From positions 13,070,390-13,134,389 of the forward strand of contig JACBWW010000015.1 in NCBI GenBank assembly GCA_020086605.1: a stretch of 64,000 nucleotides of DNA. Reading direction: 5' to 3'. The notes beneath the pieces were generated by a model. The model made no database searches. It saw nothing but the letters and a program-made list of their open reading frames with translations, and had not been told where the DNA came from. This stretch comes from Lanius collurio (Eukaryota > Chordata > Aves > Passeriformes > Laniidae). Positions 54,601 through 64,000 of the stretch are shown here, one piece after another (positions within the stretch are counted from its first letter, which is position 1; the number at the start of each line of letters is the position of its first letter). A program made the translations under genes and the position numbers.

Positions 54601-57600
54601 TCCAGCTGGGTCAGCCACAGTGGATGAAGTTAAGCAGAAAGACTTAACACTGAAGTTCCTGTCAGGGAAATACCGGAGGTGACAGATAGAAGAGGCAAGC
54701 AAGCGATGCTTTTATGCTGGCTGATGGTGCAGTGCTTTCCACTGACACAGTCAAATAGGTTAACCCACAAGTCTCAATAATTAGTTTGTAAGAGTTTGTA
54801 AAGAGCTACGTGAGAAGGAGCTGGTTTTTAAATGTGGCAGGCCCCCACACCATGGGTAACTCATAAATGTAAATGTTAAGTCAATGTTGAAATGGAGACG
54901 ACTGGAGTCACTACTGTGGACTTGTCAGCCTGGCTGAAAAAAATGTTGGAAAGGCTGAAGTGTGACTCAAGAGGGAATTAAACAGCAATAAAATAGCTAA
55001 TACCAGTTCACAAAGATGAGACTTGAGGTAAGGGGAAAGGTAATTTGCAATATAATTCAGTAGAAAATTAGTGCTGTTGCATATATTGTATAATTTACAA
55101 TATAATTTGGTGGAGTGAATTCACAACCTCATCAAAACCTGTGATGAGGTTGTGAATTTACTTGCTAATGATTGCTGTAGTGATATGAGATGTCTGGTAT
55201 TTTACTTGTTTTTTATGGCTGACATAGTAGGAGTGTAAAATCCCTATGATCTCTAGTCAGTGAAATGAACAGGATCAGATCTTGGATCTGTGCAGTTTCT
55301 TACCTTTTATCAATGGCCTTGCTCAAGTTGCAGTTAACCAAGAGACCAGTGAAAGAAAAGGAGCCAAGGGATGTGTTATGGCAAAAAGGAGTCAATCAGA
55401 TACTTTTGGTTCTGCTATGGCACTCTGTCCTGGTGCAATGTTGGCCACATTTGTCATAGTACTCTGCAGTCCAAGGAGAGAGCTGGGAATCATGGTGGCC
55501 CATGGATTAACTCAGGCTACCTGTACCATTCTTTGTCTAAGAAAATATGAGCTGAGCTTTCATCCTTGCATCTATGACCAAGGAGATCTTACATGGTGTG
55601 GAGACTTTCTTACATTTGTGCTTTGCAGAGTGACTGCTGTGCACACTCCATCCTTTTCTAGCACGTGTTATTCAATGATATATCGAATACAAGTTGGGTT
55701 TAGAGTGAAGCCATGACAGTGATAACAGCATTGATGAGTGACATTAATTTTCCTCTGCCAAACTTGTCCTGCTGAGCACCAAATAAATCCAGATCCAGTC
55801 AACCAAGAAAGGCCTCTAAACTGCTGATGAGTGCCTTTACCTTTCAGGAAACTGCTGCTTGTAAAACACCAAAGATTTAGGAGGAGGCAATAGCACGAGC
55901 ACTTTTCACAGGGGAGAGGCTGCCTCTACTGGCATGAGAAGTAGAGCCAAGAGGGCTTTAAGAGGAATAACTTCCTGTGTGACATGTTTAATGAAATAAA
56001 AGAATCTCTAGACAAAACAGTCTCATGTACGTAGAAACAGACCCAACTTTAGGAAAACTGTGATTGTGCACCAAGGTTTGGAGCACACTGCCCATGCAGT
56101 GTTCATAAGCTCCCCGAGCATTTTGAGCATTGCTGCTTTGCCTATGAACTCTCTCCTTACAGATCAGATGGATTAGGGAGTGTTAATGCTATCCAGCAAG
56201 TCTCACTAGGAAGGCATTTCTAAATTTCAGTAAGCAGAACAAATGGTTTTCCCTGGCTGCCTGCATGGGAGAGGTGCTAAGACAATAAGCTTTTGGGTTT
56301 GGTAGACAACCCCCAAAACTGCAGGAAGTAGTGAAGAAGGTTCAATGAATTATGTCCTTGTAAAATTAGGGCCACCACCAAAAAATTTATTTAGTTGAAA
56401 GCTTAATAAAAGCATTTATATTTTTTAAAAGTCCTTAGTAAAGCAGGAGGCAAAACAGTTCAAGTTTATGATAAATCAAAATATTTGAACTTCTGAATTG
56501 TTTAAAGGTCCAATTATTTTTGGCAGAAAAATATCAGTCAAATCACAAAGAATTTTGATTGATTTAAACAAACATTTTTTAGAGAAAAGCATTTCTTCAA
56601 AAAAAGGTCACCCTTCTTTAGTCAACAGAGCACTATAAACAAGCCATGTAAAGTCATAAATCTGTTATGCAAAACTATGTAAAGACCTCATCAGAGAATG
56701 ATACTCCCTTTTGAGTATATCTGCTCCATCTGACAAAAAATGAGGTCAAGAGGTTAGATATGATAATAAACTGAAGAGTTTAAGGTCAAAGTCCTTCCCT
56801 TCCCTTCCCTACCCAACAAATATTATTAAGCTAGACAGTTTAATCCAGGTCGTCTGGTTTCCAAGAGCTCAGAGCACATCTACTGATCTGCAAGATTTCT
56901 ACATTTTTGTTCTGGTTTTGTTTGTTGCCATGGAGTCTAGTAGAATATTTAGATGTGTGACCGTTGGACAGGATGTTTGTGATTACAGCATGTGGCTGCT
57001 TGCCTTCTCCATGTGGAGAGGAGGCTGGGCCTGTGCTCCAGCCCTTCAGATGTCTCTTAGCTCTGGATTCTGGGCCCCAGTCTTCCACCATGCTGACCAG
57101 TCAAGTCCTAGCTACATTTGAAGGTTGAATTCCTGTTTGTGTGTCACCAGCAGAGCTGCAGCACTGAGGATCAGCACACACAACTACGCTGCGTGATGTC
57201 TCAGTCACAAGAGCCTGGAGGAGATCAGGTGAGCATAGAGTGGCTCCTGTGAGGAAACACAGTGAAACCTCTCTCTTTCCTGTCTTCAGAACTGCCATTC
57301 ATAAAACTTGTCTCCAAACCTCCTGACAACCACAATTAAAACAGCATTTTAAAAAGCAGCAGGTTATTTCACTATAAAAATGTCATCTTTGGAAATATGT
57401 TTCCTTTTGATTATACATAGAGAGATAAAGAATATGGCAGAGTCCAATATTTGACATTTCAAGCTGAAGGTATTTAGATTAAGGAGGAAAAAGAAAAATA
57501 AGTATTGCATCTCCAGTCTGCTGTTTCTTCAGATGTGCCTTCAGTTTGAGCACAAAGGTATCTCTTAAGGAACTGTCACATCAATGTCTGTAAAAATTTA

Positions 57601-59534
57601 CAAAATGGAACTGTCAATTATTTAAAAATGTAGATGCAGCAGCTGGTGAGCAGTTTGCTGTCTGGCAATCCTCACAAAGAGAGGGGCCAGAAATTTACTG
57701 CCAAAACACTTCAGCTAAGTGATCTCAGATGAAAAAATGACAGCTTCTGCTAATGAACAGTCAGTGCTGTGAGCATAAACATTCATCATAGTCCCAGAGT
57801 GGAAGGACTGTGGTAGTATCTGGCTTTGCAAAAACTTTACTTTCTTTACACCCATGTGCATATTTAGCCCAGTCATACTCTGTGATGGTTCTGGAGCTGG
57901 AGTGTGTACCATGAGAAGAAAGAGCAAAGGGCATCTCTTGCCTAGGACACAGCTCAAATGCCTTGGTGACCTCTTCTCAGAGTGCCATAACTTTGCTCCA
58001 GAGGCAGCTGCAGGAAGGCTTCCTGTATCCACAGCTCCTAAGGAAGGCAGTGAAGATCATAGAGACCATCCCATGTCCTGCCCCAACTGCAGGCAACAAG
58101 AGATGTCTGGGAGGAAGGTACCAAAAAAGTACCAAAACCAGAACAGTATTGTCCACTGAGGCCGGGCATCCACCATGACACAAGGTAAGCTGTGAGGTAT
58201 AGGGGCACAATTGCCTTCAAGGGCATCTGCGCTCCCCTGTTTCCTGTCAACTGCCCTAATCTCCTTTTTAACTCCTTTAAACTTCTGGTTTTCATATGGT
58301 AAGGACAATGTGTTTCACCATATCATCATGCACTGTGTGGGAAAAGGCCTTCCTTTATCTTCATGGCGTTCAAAATGAGTTGTTTCGGGTTATATGTATG
58401 TTGGGGAATATTTCTCTGTGACCGCAAATAAATTATTAAGACTGATGCAAGCATCAACTTGATTTAAAACCTAAAGCATTAGATCAGCAGATTATGCACT
58501 GCAGACACCAAAAAACACTTTAGAGTGTTCTGTAGTAAAAAACTTTTAAAGAAAAAAGACAGCTGTGGCTCTGGAGCTAAAGGTTTAGTGTCTTTATTTG
58601 TGGGAAGCCCGTGTTAACTGGCACAAATAACATCCTGACATTGCCAAAAGGGGCCTTTGCAATGCCTTCCAGTCACCTCCAGGTGACAAACACACACGTC
58701 TAGAAACTGAATACACACCTGCAAAGAGATTTGGCATCTGCAGAAGGATTTTCTATAGCATTTGAGAAAAATAACTAGAAATTGCACACATCATCTGGAT
58801 GTAAGAAACGTTGCAAAAATATCCATGCTCTGAGAGAGTAGAGGTCGTCGTGGGTAGTCATGCCTTGGGGTTGAGATGCTTTAGAAAGTTTCTGAGGCTG
58901 ATAGGCCAACTGGGACTACACTTCCCACCTGCTCCACTCAGATTTCCTTAGGATTTCTGGTGGGCATGGAGGGAAGTATATTCAAAATCATAAGTCTGGG
59001 CCATATTCGAAAGTGTAAAATCAAGAAAAGACATTTCATTCTTTCCTTAAAAGAACAGATGAGACCAATAAAGCTGATCACACATGCCAAAGATATGAAC
59101 CCTGGCAAATGAAAGAGTTAATATTTATGGCCAACAAAAATTCCTGCCCCCTTAGAGGGGGCAAATGTGAATGAAGTTTCTCTCAGTTTACATTTACTGC
59201 AAAAACTTTGTCCTCATTTTAAACAGGTATTGTCAATCCACTGCTATAGTCCCCATGCTAGAGGGGAATATTGCTAAACAGAAATAGTTTGCATCTATTT
59301 TAGTCAGACATGACTCAACAACTTGTCTTTTATCATTAAATATTATCTATTTCATACCTAGACTTTGGGGTTTCATTGTGCTCTTACAATCCTTTACTTG
59401 TCACTTTTCAGGCAGGAGGAATGATCTTAGTCAGCCACAAAGTGTTGGAAAGGTAACTACTACTATTCTGTGCTCAATCCACTGCACACGGAAAAGTGTT
59501 AGTAAATAATATAATGGCTCCTGAATAGAACTGC
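48613..59534. other. Intergenic, no gene recognised
   Basis: 10.9 kb of AT-rich sequence with no convincing exon, RNA gene or young mobile element. The longest open frame (55282-55716, plus strand) has no recognisable domain. A perfect hairpin at 55118-55158 is listed separately. Confidence 0.6.
55118..55158. repeat. Perfect 17-bp inverted repeat (hairpin)
   Basis: AATTCACAACCTCATCA (55118-55134) and its exact reverse complement (55142-55158) flank a 7-base loop. No T-run or transposase gene is adjacent. Confidence 0.95.
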
Positions 59535-59634
59535 CCATCCATCCATCCATCCATCCATCCATCCATCCATCCATCCATCCATCCATCCATCCATCCATCC
59601 ATCCATCCATCCATCCATCCACATATCCATCCAC
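59535..59634. repeat. (CCAT)n microsatellite
   Basis: About 21 near-perfect CCAT units (core 59536-59620) with a few degenerate units at the right end. The minus-strand frame through it reads as a DGWM tetrapeptide repeat, an artefact of the 4-bp period. Confidence 0.97.
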
Positions 59635-62600
59635 ATCTAATCCATACAGAAAAGTTAGGACCTAAGATAGAACTTGTATTGCAGGGTGGGTGTCTTTCTC
59701 AATGTCCCTGTATGGAGCCACCACAATGTGTTGTCCTTCCATGTGTCTCACTGTTGTTGCTTTGGTAAAAATAACACATTTTTGCAGCTTCATAAATAGC
59801 TATCAGGTGAGGTAGTTATTAGCTCATCTTCTCTGTTGTAGATACACATGGCATACCAAGTATAGGCTTTCCTCTCTTTTTATCCAGAACAAGTATATTC
59901 TCCAGTTTCAGTGAGCTCAAACTTTCCACAAATGTTTGTTTTCTCCATGTAATTCAGTCCTCCATCTTGAATGTCCCATGTGTGACATCCACAGTCATCC
60001 CCTCTGAGGAATGGAGAAAGCAACATTTTTTGGAGAGGGATGGCAGAGAGTTCCCTGGTCCTTAGCTGCAAATTGAACTGCCTGTGGCAGGCTTTTTCCC
60101 TGCAGCATTTGGGGGTATTCTCAGTAAAATGACAGCCTGTGGATAGGCAAAAATCCACATCAAAACTAATACATAACACCTCCCTCCAGATACAGCAATA
60201 CACCTGAAATGTGAGTTTTCTTTGTGGGAACTGAGCTCATACACCTGCCAATCAGGGGGGCACCATAAAATGCAGAGACTGGGAGTTAATAAATAATATT
60301 TTATCATTCTTATGGGCTTTTTCCTCTACTATAAAAATTCTTTATAATCCTTGCTATGCTTCTGGCTTTATTTATTCACTGGCATCTGTTCTTTGTCTCA
60401 TTCACTTTTTCTGGGGCTTTCTTACTGTCCTCCTGCTTGTTTATGTTCTGCTGTATTCCTTTCTTGCTGCTTCTGTGTTCTTCCCTGTGGACTCTTCTCC
60501 CCATGCTTTGCTGAGCTGTGGTGTTCTTGCCCATGCACATTCTATGTCTGTAGGAGTACTTCTGCTGCAGCCTTTTCTTCCTCACTCTATGAATGCAGTT
60601 GTTACTCTGCATGCTTGAGCTGTGGATTTGGCATCTTTGTTTTGCATTCTCTTGCAGTCTGTTGGTGTAATTTAGTGCAGGGCAGAGGGACCGAGGGAGG
60701 CTCCTTGGGCTGGCACTGGGCAGCCATCAAGCACCAAGGGCAGTGCTGCTCCTTGCTCTCTCCTGCAGGATAGGGAAGGGCAGGGACACAAGAAGCAGTG
60801 GCTTGAAGTCACTCAACTGCCAAATGTGACAGCAGGAATGGAAATGGGGCTTCCAACTACTGCTTTCTCACCATGGAAATACTGTGAACTCTCACTCTCA
60901 CTGTAGTGTCCTCATGGCACCTTCAGAGATGGGGCTGTTACATAGGAGAGACCTGCTTGAGGAAGCCAACAAACATCAAAATCAGTGTGTTAGGTGTTAA
61001 ATATAGACATTTCTAGCTAATATGGCAGAAGGAGACTGTTGCCAACTTTCTTCACATCAATCACTTGCAAAATTGTGTTTTCAAAACAAATGTTAAACAC
61101 AAGAAGCTTCATCAGAGCTGTCTGGGATGATCCATTGCATCTTTTCTGGAGCTATCAATTAATAGCAAGAAAGTTGTTTGCTGTCTCACATCTATCTAAG
61201 TAACAAAATCAATTTGCCATATTTACCACAGCCATGCCTACTTATGAAATTTTTGGAAAAACCACTAGGAGGAAGTAAAATAAGTATTGAATTTTATTGA
61301 AAATTGATCTCGTTTTTTTGACAATGAGAACCTTTTATTCTCTAAGTTAAAACAGAATGTATGCAGCCTGTTTCTAATTCACATTGTCTGTGAAACTGAA
61401 GCAATGGATTCATCTTGACTTTCGTGTTTGTTGTCCCTAGTAAAAAATGCTCTCCATCAATTGCTCATTATTTGCTGAGGTTGTTTACTGCTAAGTTTGT
61501 GTATGATTGCAAATTAAACAAGCACATCGAAGCTCCATTGTCTAACACATGAACACTACTCATATCTGGCAAGGCCTGCTTTTCTCATAGAAAAAGCATC
61601 AATGAAAAATCACCTCACATATAGTATTTTTCTTGATATTAAAAAGTGCTGTGTTTCAAATCTTCTGTTGGGCAGAAAGTACAGGAGATAAGCAGGGGAT
61701 TTAGTATAAAACCAAGCTATTCTATGCCTAAAATAGTAACTAAATTTGTTTTATGCAACAAATTGGATATTAATATTAGCATCATAATAAAACAATGATC
61801 TCATATGACTATATGTACATATACTTCAGCAGAATTTGATTGATTAATAATTATTAATTAATAATAGTGAAATTATTCCTGGTTTATGGAAACAGATTTA
61901 AAAGCAACTGTTAATTTAGGGGTCATATTTCTTGGATACCTATGCAAAATAACTGTAGAAAAGATTCATTTTCAGAAGGTTAATTCTCTATGCCTTCTGA
62001 AGACCTGACATTGTCAGGGCCTCTCATGTGAACACTTGAGATGTGTTGCACTCAGTGCCATTATTTTTTGAATTTTACCCACTTTCATTCAAAAAATAAT
62101 GAAAAAAAACCATTTTCTAGAACAATGGATTTATCAGGGTTCATGGCCAGGTTCATGGCTTTTGGCAGCTCCTGGTGCCAGTCTGGCCCCAGCTCAGGGC
62201 AGGCTGGATTGTCAGGCTGCCCCATGGCAGAGCTCCCAGCCCAGCAGAGCTGTGGGTCCTCCCTCAGCTCTGGGGAAGACCCACACAAGCACAAATCTGT
62301 GCAAAATGGTCAAAACAGAACTGAAAGAAGTTAAAAGCCAAGGAATGTGACCCAGCAAGGCCTGGCTGATGGAATGCAAATCTTTGGTTCACCACTGCTT
62401 TTCCTTGCTGAAGGATGACTACTTTCTAAGCACCAAGCCATGCAGGCACACAAACACCAGTAGGATCTCTTCAAGGCTGTATTTTCAGAAGCTTCTGAGT
62501 TAACAGGAACTGCTCCTGGTAGCACACTTGGCTGCTGGTGGACGTTTACTCTGCTGGCCATGGCTGCTTCACGTGGCTGGAAACACCTCCTGAAGGGGAA

Positions 62601-64000
62601 CTACAGCAGCTTTACATATACTCTGGCTGTGTGCTGTAGGAGAGCTCATTGGCTGTTCTTCTTTTCCTCACCTCCAACTGCTACAACCCATCTATCATGG
62701 TAATTGATTTCTCTTTTTCAGCCAAAGACCTTCATCTGGTCTCTCCTGTTCAGAGCCTGATCTTACAGGAGACTGGGAAGCCACAGCCTGTAGACATCTG
62801 TAAGAGATGATGCAGTAAAAATGAAGGATAAGGCACTGCCCCACTTGAACACAGCCCTCCACCTGTTGCACCATTCTCTCTGATTTCTTCATATTTCTTT
62901 TCCACTACTGCTGCTCTTGGAAGGGTGAAGCCTTGAAGAGTTGGAGCCGAGCTGCTACAAAGGCAGCTGTCAAATTGCTCCTGGCTAAGGACACGAGAAG
63001 CTGCAGCCTCAAGTTTGAAAATTACTCAATGACATTGCAATGCCAATGTTGCTGCTCACCATAAATGCTGGATACTCCCATTCCCAGTGGCCCAGCAATG
63101 GGCTTCACAATGGGGCAGTCATGAGCTGCATCAGGGGGTGAATGGTGCTGAGCCTTCCCCATGCCCTGCACTGGTGAGTGCGTGGAATCGTGGCAGGCAG
63201 GCATCCTGCGCCGGGTAGATGAAAGCTGTGTAATCTGCAAACAGCATTTGACATGGGGGAGAAAGGGCTGACAGCAAGGTAGGGGGAGCAGCTAGTTTTA
63301 TCTTCCATGTGGCAACAGTCAGTGATAAAATAGCAGTGGGATTTATGTCCCAGGATAGCAGTGGGATTTATGTCCCAGGATCCAATTGTCACTGCCCAAG
63401 AAGAAACACTTCATGGGACAAACAGCAGTGTCAACAGAGCATGTGTGTAGAACTTAACGTTTCTGCATAACCCAAGAATGCCAGCACAAGGTAACAGCTG
63501 ACATCTAACCACAACTTCTTTAGGTATTCATAGGTTTATCTTTATCTTACACTCTATGCAATTTAACCCTTGGGTCTCCATCTGTAAATTTATCTTTTGT
63601 AAGACAATATAACCTAGCCAAGGACACTGGAGAATGAGGTGACCCAGCAGAGTTACATGGATGTTGAGATTGCCAAGTAGCTTGGGAGGTCAGGATGCAA
63701 GTCATATATAGCTCCTCAGAATTTTGCAATATCAAATTTGGTGTGGGGATCAGGCTTCCTAAATTCTGTTGTTAAGGAAGAAAATGATGTATTTTTCACC
63801 CCAAAAGGAGAAGTCATATTTGATAGTGGAACCAGCTTTGCAGGAGCATGTAGGTGCCCAAAGCTAGGGGCAGGCTCCTTGTGAAACTGATATATGGATG
63901 GAGCAGCTGTCCTGGATTTCCACTGCCAGCTCTTCCCAGGGGCTCCAGCTGCAGCAAGGAGGCATCAACCTGCAGATGGTTTGCAAGCCCTTGTACAGTC
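59635..64000. other. Intergenic, no gene recognised
   Basis: 4.4 kb with somewhat more GC-rich patches (60650-60790, 62130-62340, 62880-63260) than the preceding desert. Open frames on both strands lack recognisable domains. The stretch includes a TAAT-rich palindrome (61843-61858) and a 25-bp tandem duplication (63331-63380). Confidence 0.6.
63331..63380. repeat. 25-bp perfect tandem duplication
   Basis: A 25-base unit (TAGCAGTGGGATTTATGTCC plus CAGGA) at 63331-63355 is repeated exactly at 63356-63380. Confidence 0.97.

Noticed and set aside
55282..55716. 144-codon plus-strand open frame in the desert
   Set aside because: No domain, no signal or membrane segment typical of a family, no flanking splice pattern, and composition like the surrounding non-coding DNA.
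59431..59634. Minus-strand frame with repeated DGWM units
   Set aside because: It is only the translation of the (CCAT)n microsatellite; a 4-bp repeat gives a tetrapeptide repeat in any open frame.
59880..60203. Cysteine-rich 107-codon minus-strand frame ending TETGEYTCSG, faintly like an immunoglobulin-domain strand
   Set aside because: Only the GEYTC fragment is suggestive. The Cys spacing and remaining strands do not fit an Ig domain, and no partner exon was found. A translated search against bird proteins would settle it.
60351..60773. 140-codon plus-strand frame rich in Cys, Leu and Ser
   Set aside because: It comes from T/C-rich sequence; hydrophobic low-complexity translation is expected there and no family is recognisable.

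Overview
The window is vertebrate nuclear DNA, almost certainly from a bird. It has large spliced exons with GT-AG introns, an AT-rich background, several CR1 LINE fragments in both orientations, and two solo LTR-like blocks of the kind found in avian ERVL-type endogenous retroviruses. I see no bacterial, viral or organellar gene content. The species cannot be fixed from the sequence alone.

From the left edge to about 39.45 kb there is one gene on the plus strand: the 3' three-quarters of a dachsous-type giant cadherin. It is best identified as DCHS2 (dachsous cadherin-related 2, also called protocadherin-23). I resolved 16 exons (355-1374 through 36491-39120). They splice in frame without a stop into about 2,463 residues covering the C-terminal part of the protein: about 20 cadherin repeats (the first incomplete), one transmembrane helix (38002-38055) and a cytoplasmic tail of about 354 residues. 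The 5' exons (signal peptide and first cadherin repeats) and the promoter lie upstream of the window. A probable polyadenylation signal is at 39431-39436, with a possible distal one at 40112-40117.

The introns are mostly unremarkable AT-rich sequence. They contain CR1 fragments (7878-8134, 20955-21092, 25015-25480, 33225-33545, 35361-36360) and an LTR block (about 9660-10082) ending 59 bp before an exon. One exon (2741-2916) stands out as an isolated, extremely GC/CpG-rich island followed by a G-quadruplex-type motif at its splice donor.

From about 39.5 to 64 kb I find no convincing gene. This fits the gene-poor interval known 3' of DCHS2 in vertebrates (towards SFRP2), though that neighbour is not seen here. 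The interval holds an LTR remnant, a possible ancient CR1 fragment, a (TA)n and a (CCAT)n microsatellite, two hairpin-forming inverted repeats and a 25-bp tandem duplication. I found no novel multi-gene system. The most interesting signals are the GC-island exon with its G4 motif, the pattern of calcium-site-deficient cadherin linkers, and the perfect hairpins downstream.
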